Assembly: GCF_000344685.1 (NCBI RefSeq)
Contig: NW_006920418.1
Location: forward strand, 1,653,642 to 1,684,597
Source of the DNA: Gloeophyllum trabeum ATCC 11539
Taxonomy: Eukaryota > Basidiomycota > Agaricomycetes > Gloeophyllales > Gloeophyllaceae
Direction of reading: 5' to 3'
Length of the DNA: 30,956 bases
The notes under the pieces are model-generated. The model did no database searches. It was not told the origin of the DNA and saw only the letters and a program-made list of their open reading frames with translations. Below, piece after piece: positions 10,857-20,827 of the stretch. The stretch's first letter is position 1. Each line of letters opens with the position of its first letter. A program made the translations under genes and the position numbers.

Positions 10857-10875
10857 GGAAGCAAACCTGATCGAC
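10857..10875 (+). repeat. 19-bp motif shared upstream of both receptor copies (second copy)
   Basis: GGAAGCAAACCTGATCGAC lies 292 bp before the start of the intact receptor gene. It differs at one position from the copy at 8576-8594. Confidence 0.5.
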
Positions 10876-11148
10876 TTCCGCCTTGATTGGCCTGCCGCCG
10901 TCAAGATGGAGACGAAAGAGACAAGTTACGATTAGGCGGTATACCTCGGCATGTCGAACATTTGGTCATGCTGCCGCTCCCTTGCGCCGAGAGGTGTAGA
11001 CGGCCGAGGCGGAATGCTTCCCTCACATTCTCCCCTGCTGCCCTTGTTACGGCACTCCAGTCTGTCGCGTCGCTCTCAACTCTCGACGGCTAATGTACCC
11101 AGTACTGTTATCTTATCTTGAGCTTGATCTTCATTCGGGGGCACAACC

Positions 11149-13019
11149 ATGTTCGAGAACGACCCAAGGCTCGAGGCTTACTTCTGGATACAGTTCATAG
11201 GCGGCGTACTTCTTACAATGCTAATTGCATCACATCTCTGTTCATCTGCAGGAGAAGGGTATGCATATCATACTTTCTCTGTATGACTTGCTAACATCCA
11301 CTTCCAATCAGGGCGCCAAATTCGGTCCTCATGTCATTTTATCTATCTTTTTGGTGGATCCCGTTTCCTGGGATGATGTTACTGTACGTGGGCATATCCG
11401 TATAGGAACCGGTTCTGACTACTACAATAACCCTAGCTTCTACGCTGGCCAAGCCGAAGGACCACCTCCTTCCCCTGGCGTCTGCGTTGCCAGCTATATT
11501 TTCAGCACGATAGTAACTCCAATGTACGCAAAGGCAGCTACCGTCTAAGATTAAGCATTGACAAGTTCATAGTACTGCGTCAGCATCCTTCTCCCTTACC
11601 TTTTCAGTCGGTTTCTTCCTCTGAACCTATTGCCGTGATTTACGAAGTCGGTATTGCCAGGTTTGGTATAGCATACTCTGCGCCACAAGACCAGCGAATC
11701 GGTTAGTCTGGGAGTGTCCTCATAGGAAAATCATCGTGAGTTCGAAAGACTTTCACGCCACTCTTTACAATTGTGACAAGATTCACCTTGTACATGTCTA
11801 GCTTTCCCTGCTACCGTGTGTGGTGGGCGTTGTGTGGTCGCTTGCCTTACTTATCGTGAGCACGCCTCAGTATAGTGGTCCTGGACACTGCTCATCATCA
11901 ATCACGTCCTAGGTCGGATTGAAAAATCGGGACCACATCGCGCGAGCTGTCCTCTACTGCACCATAGATGAAAGTCAGACGTAAGTCATGGGGAAGGTCT
12001 CGCAACTTGTACTCATCCGTCTCTTCTCCAGTCTAGTCGCAGCTAGCGTGTTCAGCTTAATATTCATCATACCCACGTTCGCCCTCGCCTGTGAGTCCAG
12101 AGACCCTCCATCTATGACGAAGAAGTTCATGTCAGTATCATCAGCTCGCATAATGTACCTATTATTTAGGGCCCGTGTTCGAGGGAGTTTCCACAATCTC
12201 TTTGATGTTCCCTTCATCGCGCGCGCCGTAGTATTTATCGCCTATCTCTTCATTGGGATGGTTTTCATTGCAGAAGGCATATCCAAATGGACGAACGTAA
12301 GGTTCATATTAGCTCGACAATCTGTGCTTATGTACTGACGTTGCTCCTAAGGTTTCTTCTGACATTTTCGTCTCGACCTGTACGTGCCTCGTCCAATTCA
12401 TGGGGAACGGTATAGCTAACTCATTGATTGACAGTTCCCTTAGCAGTTTCTGTTATTTTCGGGTACCGGCAGGTGCGACCGGTTGCATTCTAAAGCCGAC
12501 TATCCCTGCTGACTATGGCAAAAGGCTACGAATGCCTTGCGCACGCATGTCTTCTACAGGCTGCTAAACCATGACTCCAATGGAGACAGACACCCTTATC
12601 CTTTTGGACAGTCGAGTAACTTCAGACCGCGACTTTCGCGAATGGTGACGCCGGACGTCACGAATTTTGGTGTTGCAGATCCGGAAGCTACCGCCTGGCA
12701 CGACTTCGACCTCTCCACGGATAAGCGCTCCCAAGGATGCCAATACGGCTCCGACTTCCTACAATCGCCCCCTGAAACAGCCAGAAACTCCGTAGAGGAC
12801 GATCCTAAGCTGGATTTGCCCGTGCGACCCAAGTCACTCCATCTCCCCACTCAAGAAGGCGACAGCGAACGAGACGTCGGTCCCTGGGATATTGGATCCA
12901 TCCAGTCCAGGAGGGCGCACGCGGTCTATCGACGGGGTTCTGAGCTAGACGGGATGGATATGTCTGATATCCTCTTTGAGTCGGAGCGAGATCCAATACT
13001 GGAAGGACATAGACGCTAG
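11149..13019 (+). CDS. Seven-helix receptor-like membrane protein (Agaricomycete family), 12 exons, 428 aa
   Basis: Proposed exons: 11149-11258, 11312-11383, 11437-11523, 11573-11606, 11661-11735, 11802-11855, 11913-11980, 12032-12130, 12170-12296, 12352-12379, 12435-12472 and 12525-13019 (1287 nt spliced). Seven hydrophobic segments can be followed: YFWIQFIGGVLLTMLIA; SVLMSFYLSFWWIPFPGMML; the segment after FYAGQ (GVCVASYIFSTIV...FSLTFS); LSLLPCVVGVVWSLALLI; LVAASVFSLIFIIPTFALA; FIARAVVFIAYLFIGMVFI; and TFPLAVSVIFGYRQ. A conserved NALRTHVFYRL junction then leads to a polar tail of about 160 residues rich in Ser and Asp. The layout resembles a large Agaricomycete family of uncharacterised GPCR-like proteins, so a signalling role is inferred. 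Helix 3 is the least certain part. The 39-nt intron 12131-12169 is in frame without a stop and may be retained. The upstream neighbour is a decayed copy. Confidence 0.72.
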
Positions 13020-13374
13020 TTGGGACGCAGAAATCATAACTACTCGATCCCTCACAAACTACCTAGAATTCACCACTTCCGCCATGTGTAACATGTACAG
13101 CTAATAACAAAAATCACGGCGAGAGTAAGCTGCGATGCGCTACTGCTATCTCCCCGGACAAGTTGAAGTAATCCGAATTTATCTTATCGCACTCTATTCC
13201 TCGGTCGCCACCGATTTCGTCATTCATCTCAAGTACGGGTTTGGAACACAATTGGAACATATTCTTGTTACTTAGTCATTCCAGTTTCCTGAGTAAACGG
13301 GCGTAGACGGGTTCAGCTCGTCTAACTCTCACTGGTTTTGTATCAACGTTAATAACACGCCCATAAGGTAAGGT
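13020..13374. other. Intergenic region between two plus-strand genes
   Basis: It carries the 3' end of the receptor-like gene and the promoter of the binding-protein-like gene starting at 13375. No open frame of note, repeat or RNA gene was seen. Confidence 0.45.
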
Positions 13375-14823
13375 ATGGCGCCTTTGCGTGTTGGATACGG
13401 TACGTTCTTCACTCGTGTGTAACTGAGGCCAACGTTCATGGACGAACGAATCTACCGCTCACCTATACAGTCCGAGAACACTTCTCGTCACCCTTGCTGC
13501 AATACGCCGACGAGGATAAGGGCAAGACTTTCGTCCTGGTAGAATGCCCCAGTAAGTTGCAGACCTTCCATTGGTCACAACAGGTCGCTTACGAGCTACC
13601 GCCGCTGTATAGGCGGAACAGGGCAGCTCATTTCACGGTTGACTAACGATGAAATTGATGTTGCCATGTGAGCATCCTCGAAGGGTGCAGCCGTAATCCG
13701 AGCCAGACATCTGACTTGATACACTACGAGTGCTCTCACCGACCCCTTGATCTCCGGAATCGCCAAAGGGTCGGACGCATATAAACTGGTCGGGAGCTAT
13801 GTCACGTCCCCACTGAACTGGTTGGTTCAGCCAATGACACCCTAGCCTGGCCTTGACGACTTAACACAAGTTGCTGTTAGGGCTGTCATTACTGGAAAGG
13901 ACTCCCAGTATCAGCAGATCTCGGACCTGAAGGGCACACCCATCGGGATATCGAGGCCTGGAAGGTCAGTCGTATCTGTTGCACTGTGCATTAAAGCTAT
14001 GTTCATTATGAGCATGCATCGGACCCTCAAGTGGAAGCCAGACCATGGCTTTCGTTATGGCTCTACAACAGGGTTGGCCTACCGAGGAGCTTCAATTCAA
14101 AGGTAAGGGACAACCTGCACCTCTTTCGTGCCCCCCCCCCCCCCCCCAACACTGATCGGCCCATCTAACACCGCAGTGAATAACGACATCCACGGACTAG
14201 TAAAATCCGTCAATGACGGCACTACTAGCGCGTTCATGTGGGAATGGTTTACGACCAAGCCATGGGTCGACTCGGGGGAAGTCCGCTTCGTGAGTGCGAT
14301 ATCCCTTCGTTCTGCGCCTGTCCGTTAATTACTTTGGACGGAGACTAGATTGGTTCAGTCCCTACGCCATGGCCCTCCTGGCTCATAGCCGCGCACCCCT
14401 CGCCCGAGCGAGCTCCGCCCGAGACCCTTAAGACCTTCTTGAACACCCTGTCCACACATGTTCGTGACTTCGACTCTGAGGAGAAGCGTATCAAGGACGA
14501 CGTGGAGTTCATCAAGAAGACATGGAATTACCCTGAGGAGGATGTCAAAGTTGGCATTCCTGCTTGCTTATTCCAAGTGTCATGTTGATCGGACGTTTCT
14601 CATAGGCATGGTTGAAGACGGTCGGATATCCCCAGAATTGCGCCTCAATTCCGGGGAAGGTCATCACAGATACTCTCAGGCGGGTCGTTTCCCTTAGCAG
14701 AACATACACTCCAATCTGACGGTGCTCTATAGTGTCTTGGTGAAAGCAGGTGTCGTCAAGAGCCCAGAAGGGGGGTTCGATGTCAACCAATTCGTGAATA
14801 CGGCCATCGCAAATCTTGTCTGA
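13375..14823 (+). CDS. Periplasmic-binding-protein-like (type II, Ca3427-like) protein, 10 exons, 294 aa
   Basis: Exons: 13375-13399, 13471-13551, 13613-13667, 13731-13820, 13881-13964, 14032-14102, 14177-14289, 14349-14549, 14606-14679 and 14733-14823 (885 nt spliced). The product opens MAPLRVGYVREHFSSPL, with no secretion signal. It then shows the usual blocks of a two-lobe solute-binding fold: SGTGQLISRLTNDEIDVAIA, then LISGIAKGSDAYKLVGSY, DLKGTPIGISRPGSGSQTMA, and WEWFTTKPW. These match the eukaryotic Ca3427-like group of type 2 binding proteins, named after a Candida protein of known structure and related to bacterial ABC-transporter ligand proteins. With no signal peptide and no transporter nearby it probably acts in the cytosol; the ligand is unknown. 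Intron 9 needs a GC-AG donor (14680), and intron 6 contains a 17-C tract. Confidence 0.85.
14131..14147 (+). repeat. Poly-C tract (17 bases) inside an intron
   Basis: An uninterrupted run of 17 C lies in the intron 14103-14176 of the binding-protein-like gene. It acts as the pyrimidine-rich part before the CCGCAG acceptor. Such runs are length-unstable and prone to sequencing error. Confidence 0.9.
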
Positions 14824-15475
14824 TTGCGAAAGGATGACTGTGCAGTAATGGGGAAGCGCTTGCGGTGTTGTATGAGGGCTGGCTGTATAACCTAGGGAGA
14901 TGTGCCCCGATAAGAATATAAAAATACAAAAATGAGTACTGCACCGGTGACCATCGATGCATTGTCGATTCAACTGTTGAATATGCACCGCCGTACGTAC
15001 AAGAAACATCGCATCCATTTTCTAGCGCTATCTGGTGTGGTATGGTATATTATGTACATGCTATGATGTAAGTCGTGGCTGCATGGAAAAAGGGCGTGAA
15101 GAGTCCTTGAGTGTCTGAGGGGTAGCAATACAAGAGAGCGAAGGTATTATGGTAACAGCACTTAGGGATCAAAACGTAACGTCGGAGCGATGCTGATGAA
15201 AGTATACAGTGGATGAGCGATCCGAAGATAGCAAGGTCTATTAGATAACCGCCGCGTAATGCGGACTCTGGAGGGAAATCCGTGACAGGAGGTCAAAACC
15301 GTTACTTGGAGGAATGGATACAGCAAGAGTTCAATAATGAGATTGCGTCCGTGGAGTGTGCATCAACGTGTTGGCTAGGCTTGGTTGCGGATGGGGACCC
15401 ACAGGAGTCAGGAGTCTGCAAATGTAGCAGGGACGCTGTTAGATGAATGACGGTAGGAATAGCTATTGAAAAATC
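14824..15475. other. Convergent intergenic region
   Basis: It lies between the stop of the binding-protein-like gene (+) and the stop of the F-box-like gene (-). A minus-strand frame from about 15018 overlaps the end of the former gene and has no recognisable content. I see no repeat or RNA gene. Confidence 0.45.
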
Positions 15476-17415
15476 TTACTTTAACCAGATCCTTCCTCCA
15501 TGGGATTTCTCCCTCACAACTTCCCACTCGCGCTCGCCCGTTTCGTCGCCGCGGATAGCATCCAGCAGTGACTGCTTCCCCTCCTTCGTCCCTTCACCTT
15601 CCAGGACCCACTCACCCTGCCAACCCTCGCCCAAACCTGGGCGCAGCTGAGCCTTCAGCACAGCCAACCACATGTACTTCTTTACCGGTACCCGTCCCGT
15701 GGGAGAACGCTTACTCGGCACAGAAGTTCTCATGTAAGCTAGGGTCATCTGAGGTGGAGATGTAGGCGATGGAAGGGTGAGGACGTAGGTGGGATCGACG
15801 AAGAGGGGGAGGATATGGGCGTAATAGAGGGGTGACGGCAACGTCAGCGGATTTTCTATGGGTGGCGGGGCAGGAGGGCGAAAGAGCACCAAGGAGTAGC
15901 CGTTGAACATGAGCCAATCGGCCTGACCATCGCGATCCTGGTCTTGATCCTCGGGCACGTAGCCAAGGTTGCATACGATATCACCGGACGACAAGTGATC
16001 CCACAACCCCGCATCGAGGAGGAGATCCTCGCATGCCCGAATGGAAGCCTCTGACAGGCGTGAACATGGAACGAACACACGCAAAATCGGCGCGCGTGAT
16101 CGAGATGTCGCAAGCTGGATATCGTGCGGTGATCGTGATCCACCCATGAACGACCCAGGCTCCGAGGACTCGCGCTCCAAAAGCCGCGGTGAAGGCGAGG
16201 ATGTGGGACTGGACAGAGAAGAATCGCTGGAGGACAGCCCAACCGAAGCAAAGCGCCGATGGGGCCGCTTCAGGGCGGCAGATTCTCCCTCATCTTCTGA
16301 GATGTACCCTTGATTCCTGAAAGCTCTCCTCCAACCACCTGAGTAAAACCGCAGCGCGACAGGCTCCTCTGCAGGCGGGGGGAGAGGAGCTTGCGGTTTC
16401 CCACCAAATATAGACATCCTATTTTTGCGCATTGTTGACGTGGACCTCTCGTGCATCTTCATCGCAGAAGACGATCGACCAGTGACGCGAGTCGTTAAAT
16501 TAAACAGGGAGCTGACGCTGCGTGTGGTTCGAGCTGATGATTGACTACTGCTCCGAGCACCGCTGCTCGCGGAGCGCGCATCGAGGGATCCGTCCCGTCC
16601 CTTGAGCCCAAAATACGACAGAGGTGCCGGGAACACCAGTTCCTTAACACCCGTCTGCATGGAACTCAGGCTGAGTCGGCCGTCCTCAGACTCGGGGGAA
16701 CGCGGCAGAACGGCGGAATGGATCAAGGATTGGAGGAGGAGGACGAAGCGAGAGTGTGCGAGAGTCGCAGCCACGTACTTGTTAGTGAGATCATCCTGCT
16801 CAGGGGTCGGCAATAGGGCAGATAGCAAGGACAGTGCATGCATCGGATACTGGTGCAGCGGAATGCTTTGGGACATCACTAGGAGGACATCGCGATCAGA
16901 CCACAACAGCGTCAAGAATAGATCGGAAACGCACTGAAGAAGTTCAAGTCTCTTAAAGTGACCTTCATCTCCCGATGACGATCCAGGTCAGCATGGCGCA
17001 GACAGAACCGGTATCCAGGTACATAGTTGGAGAACACCACGTCCTTCAGCTCGGGCTGGCGGAAGAGCGTCCATCGCAGCTGGCGGGACGTGCATGTAAG
17101 AGCATTGAAGTCCCTCCAGGACGTGTGAGTAAGGAAGCACGATAGTATGCGAGGTTGCCGTAAGGTATCGATTAATGACGAGGGAAGAGAAGGCAGCAAG
17201 AGACTAGAGAGAGTTTGGCTAGATCTACGATTGTCGACTGTAGCGTACTGTTTCGGTGAGAGGGTAGCTTTGGGCTGCATCTTCTTGTCGTTAACCGGCA
17301 GACGAGGCAGGGGACGCTCCCTCGAGTTTGTCCTGAGGGACGCGCCATCGCTGGACGCACTCGTCTCGTCGGAGGCGGTCAAGGACGGCGTCCGCTGCGC
17401 GTAAACGTCCGTCAT
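15476..17415 (-). CDS. Uncharacterised fungal F-box-like protein, 2 exons, 627 aa
   Basis: Exons in transcription order: 17415-16935 and 16878-15476 (1884 nt spliced). The frame also stays open across the 56-nt intron in another phase. The spliced junction is preferred because RDLNFF|MMSQSIPLHQYPMHAL reads through a conserved block, and donor GTGCGT and acceptor CCTCCTAG are good. Residues 1-75 are low complexity (Ser, Thr, Arg). Residues about 75-120 (LPSSLIDTLRQPRILSCFL, then HTSWRDFNALTCTSRQLRW) resemble an F-box-like helical start. The middle (about 280-420) is Ser-rich and probably disordered. The C-terminus (WLMFNGYSLVLFRPPAPPP, YYAHILPLF, KYMWLAVLKAQLRPG, GEWVLEGEGTKEGK) is well ordered and conserved-looking. 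I know similar proteins only as hypotheticals, so no function is assigned. Divergent from IWS1 across 309 bp. Confidence 0.75.
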
Positions 17416-17724
17416 GGCTGCGCAGACAGTGGAATCGTCGCAGAAGGCGCTCCAGGGCTGCGATATATAGGATAAAAAGAGTAGAGCGCTTTAAAAGCCT
17501 TAAGGCGGCAGGCAGGCCATTTAGTTCCGGCAGGCAGGGGGGGCAAGACGACAGGCGAAGGAGGAAAGGCGGAATCTTAAAAAGCAAGTCCAACGGGCGC
17601 TCCGAGAGGCTGCAGCTCTGTTTGGCTCTGTTTTCCACGCTAAGGGGTGGCCCGTTTGTGGCGCTTCGTTTAGCGAACCCGGTGACCTCTCCATTCATTC
17701 ATTCTGCCGACTGTCAGCTACGAC
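17416..17724. promoter_or_regulatory. Divergent promoter region of the F-box-like gene and IWS1
   Basis: The 309 bp between the two start codons contain an imperfect direct repeat CGGCAGGCAGG (near 17505 and 17528) and an A/T-rich stretch near 17463-17480 (ATATATAGGATAAAAAG) that could be a core promoter for the leftward gene. Assignment is by position only. Confidence 0.35.
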
Positions 17725-19035
17725 ATGGACGACGTGCGTAATCTGCCCCAGCGTATCCAACAAAACGTTTCGCTTACCCTCTCCTAGCCAAACAGAATCG
17801 AGCGTGATATTTTCGGTGGTTCAGATTCCGAGCTTTCAGAAGAAGAAGGTGCGTAAGCGTGCTGCTGGGTGTCTACCGCTACTCAGTGTTTCTATTCAGA
17901 GGTAGTACCGCAGCGCAAGCGCCTCTCGCCCCCGCCCGCGGACGACGAAGAGTCGTCAGCAGAGTCGGACGAGGATGAGTATCAGGAAAAACGCGGGGCG
18001 CCAACGCCCAAGAAGACGCGCAAGAGCCGTCGGGCAGATGATGACCGGGAGAGGCGGCCAGCGCAGAGGAAGAGGAAACGGCGGCCCATCGCCGAGGAGG
18101 ACCTCAGTCAACTGCCCCCTGAACAGGGTGAGTGCATGCTGCAGATCCCTGTAGCGAGCTCAGCTGAGATGCCGCCTCTGCAGCCAACAAATTGAAGTTG
18201 GATATGCAAATTGAGGCCATCCTCAAATCCAAAAAGTCTTCGCGGCCGAAGCGGAAAAAGAAGGACGAGGAAGAAGTCTTGGACCGTTTCGCCGATGAGG
18301 AGGTTTCTCGCTTACGAGAGGCCATGCTCATTGCCGCCGACGATGACGACCAGGCGAACAAGGAGAAGCTGCCTGCCACAGCTAAACTCAAGATGCTCCC
18401 TCAAGTTATGGAAGTGCTTCGCAAGTGAGTGGCGGGCTTGGGTCTCGTAGGACTCTACTAACCGCTCGCTCAGGACGGCCCTTGCGCAATCCATAATAGA
18501 CAATAATCTCTTGGAAGGTGTCAAGCGTTTCTTGGAGCCATTGCCAGATAGATCTCTCCCTGCCCTGAACATTCAGAAAGAAATCTTTGGTATTCTCGGG
18601 AAGCTCGAATACATCGACAGTGCTGTACTGAAGGAATCGCGGCTCGGACGCGTAGTACTATTCTATACCAAGTCCAAGCGCGTCACGCCCGACGTCGCTC
18701 GCACGGCCGAGAACCTCGTCTCGAAATGGTCCCGTCCCATCATTAAACGCAGCGCCTCGTACCGCGACCGTGTCATTCCGGTTGCCCAGGACGGCGACGC
18801 AGTTGGCCAGGAACGCCTCAACGCGATCCTGGCGCGCGCGAAAGAGACCGAGAAGAACAGGGTGCGCAAGAACGCTGTGATGATCCCGCAGCGCAGCCTG
18901 GGCAGCTACACGGTCGCGCCCAAGGCCGATGCGGGCTTCAGGAAGAACAATGCAGCCGTGGACGCGGAGATTGAGAGGAGGAGGAGATACGCTGACAGGA
19001 TGAGGACGCTAAGCCGGAAGGTTACGCAGAAGTAG
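17725..19035 (+). CDS. IWS1: Iws1/Spn1 transcription elongation factor, 5 exons, 366 aa
   Basis: Exons: 17725-17733, 17788-17848, 17900-18127, 18184-18424 and 18474-19035 (1101 nt spliced). The first exon encodes only MDD. The N-terminal third is acidic then strongly basic (RKRLSPPP ... KKTRKSRR ... RKRKRRP), as in other Iws1 proteins. From about residue 125 on comes the folded TFIIS N-terminal (TND/LW) domain: LPATAKLKMLPQVMEVLRK, then ALAQSIIDNNLLEGVKRFLE and PLPDRSLPALNIQKEIFGIL, then LKESRLGRVVLFYTKSKRV. The C-terminal tail LVSKWSRPIIKRSASYRDR is family-typical. Iws1 binds Spt6 and travels with RNA polymerase II, affecting elongation, chromatin and mRNA export. The length is somewhat below yeast Spn1 (410 aa), mainly in the disordered N-terminus. 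Confidence 0.93.
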
Positions 19036-19495
19036 GCTGATGTGGCCGCGATGGATGGGCGTCTGGGTGGGGATGGTTAAGGTTCTTGGTGTTCATTGAG
19101 TCACTCTAGGTATCGTCTTTGTGTATTGTAACTGATCTTGTATTTTTCTGTTGAGAGCGCTTCGCTCGCATCTCGAGCTATGTGCTCCTGCGTGTGCCTC
19201 GGGCCACAGCCTTCATGTTAAGTGGGCGGCTGGGCCGCATAAGTTCTGTCAACAGCCTCGTTTCAAAAGTCACCAACATGGCAAATTACCCCCGGAGAAC
19301 CATCTCTTCCGGGTCGAGCGCAAGCAGCTAGATGTGTAACTGCCTTGACCACGATGTTCGGTGCTCGTAATACTCACGCCGACCTGTACACGCCCAGTCT
19401 AAAAAAGGGTTTCGGCAAGGTCAGACACCAGACCCCACCAGGCCCTACGCGTGACATCGACTCGATATAAAAACCGAGGATCAACTTGGCCTCTA

Positions 19496-19518
19496 CTTGA
19501 CTCGTATGTCGAGTCAAG
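19496..19518. repeat. Perfect 9-bp palindrome, 5-nt spacer
   Basis: CTTGACTCG (19496-19504) and CGAGTCAAG (19510-19518) flank TATGT. It lies about 30 bp after a TATAAAA box near 19466. It may be a protein-binding dyad or a small hairpin; no gene is recognisable next to it. Confidence 0.6.
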
Positions 19519-19597
19519 GTCGGAGTCGGTTATCAAGCTGACATCCGGGCTGGACAACGAGAAAGCGGGTTTTCTGGCCAGCGGGCTTTCACATTTC

Positions 19598-19833
19598 CAG
19601 CAATCGGCGAAACGATAGAGAACTTTCAGAATTTTTCGCGCAGGCAGCCGAGCCCGGAAAGGTAATTATACCCCACTCGGGTCCACAGTGCACCACGACT
19701 CACCACTCTTGTTTTGATCAGGACACAGCATTAGCGGAGCAAAATTGGTGATACCCTACTCCAATAAGTAAGCCGTGGAGCGGCTGCTGAGTGCGGAAAA
19801 TCTCAAACTTCTCTATCGTTTCGCCGATTGCTG
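19598..19833. mobile_element. MITE-like element, 236 bp with about 50-bp terminal inverted repeats
   Basis: The left end starts CAGCAATCGGCGAAACGATA and the right end (19833 leftwards on the complement) starts with the same bases. The match is perfect for 25 bp and continues with few differences to about 50 bp (both reach CAGCC). The interior (about 130 bp) is non-coding. No clear target-site duplication was found beyond a possible 2-bp TC. Size, terminal repeats and lack of coding fit a non-autonomous DNA transposon (MITE). The superfamily is not determinable from one copy. Confidence 0.75.
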
Positions 19834-20292
19834 TCATACAGCTGCTTGATTTTATTGCTCCTTGCATATGAATAAGAAAATGAAGCATATATTGCAATGC
19901 TATCTACAGACACTGTGTATATACAGTACATATAATCTTGTAAATACCAGACTGCCTGTCGCAGTCACACCTATTAGAGCCCGCCTGCCACAATGAAACA
20001 GCACATTCTGGACGTGATCATGAGCATAGACCATAATGATATTACAATACACATACCCGATTCACCCTGACCCCAGATGCACTCCACCGACCAAAGCTCA
20101 ATGTTTGAGTGAATAAAATATCCTTCTGAGTGTTCCTGTATGAATGTGAGTGACATGTCGGGGAAAGTTCCTCATCACTTACCAGTTAGCAATGAGTGTT
20201 GGACGTCGCAGCCAGAGCTCTGTCACGCAGGCAGTCAACTGTCTCGTGGTGCGGCGGACGGGCGAGTCAGCGACAAGGAGCGGGAAATCGGG

Positions 20293-20827
20293 NNNNNNNN
20301 NNNNNNNNNNNNNNNNNNNNNNNNNNNNNNNNNNNNNNNNNNNNNNNNNNNNNNNNNNNNNNNNNNNNNNNNNNNNNNNNNNNNNNNNNNNNNNNNNNNN
20401 NNNNNNNNNNNNNNNNNNNNNNNNNNNNNNNNNNNNNNNNNNNNNNNNNNNNNNNNNNNNNNNNNNNNNNNNNNNNNNNNNNNNNNNNNNNNNNNNNNNN
20501 NNNNNNNNNNNNNNNNNNNNNNNNNNNNNNNNNNNNNNNNNNNNNNNNNNNNNNNNNNNNNNNNNNNNNNNNNNNNNNNNNNNNNNNNNNNNNNNNNNNN
20601 NNNNNNNNNNNNNNNNNNNNNNNNNNNNNNNNNNNNNNNNNNNNNNNNNNNNNNNNNNNNNNNNNNNNNNNNNNNNNNNNNNNNNNNNNNNNNNNNNNNN
20701 NNNNNNNNNNNNNNNNNNNNNNNNNNNNNNNNNNNNNNNNNNNNNNNNNNNNNNNNNNNNNNNNNNNNNNNNNNNNNNNNNNNNNNNNNNNNNNNNNNNN
20801 NNNNNNNNNNNNNNNNNNNNNNNNNNN
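20293..20827. other. Assembly gap (535 N)
   Basis: The sequence is an uninterrupted run of N. Open frames spanning it are artefacts. Flanks on both sides are intergenic. Confidence 0.99.

Larger units (their letters stand above)
10161..11148. other. Inter-copy region between the two receptor genes
   Basis: It contains the presumed promoter of the intact receptor gene, the repeat at 10857-10875 and minus-strand coding-like pieces. One of these (10393-10184) is listed separately. Another lies around 10640-10550 (LSAAQDLAIPPFHDD, followed by a possible GTATGC donor). Around 10905-10780 a third frame reads RPIKAEVDQVCFRESRYGRG. No complete gene model could be built. Confidence 0.4.
19036..20292. 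other. Gene-poor intergenic region left of the assembly gap
   Basis: No recognisable gene. It contains the 3' flank of IWS1, an A/T box (TATAAAA near 19466) followed 30 bp later by a 9-bp palindrome, and a 236-bp MITE-like element; the last two are listed separately. From about 19860 to 20130 the sequence is A/T-rich. Short frames (60 codons or less) show nothing. Confidence 0.5.

Noticed and set aside
11225..11548. 107-codon frame MHHISVHLQEKG... across the start of the receptor-like gene
   Set aside because: It runs through two introns; only its end (FYAGQAEGPPPSPGVCVAS...) is true coding sequence and is part of exon 3.
16912..16940. Read-through of the F-box-like gene without splicing (frame EGHFKRLELLQC...LWSDRD)
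   Set aside because: It is open, but it needs exon 1 to change frame. The 56-nt intron with good borders joins both exons in phase.
19590..19841. Target-site duplication for the MITE-like element
   Set aside because: Only a 2-bp TC match flanks the ends, which is not distinguishable from chance.
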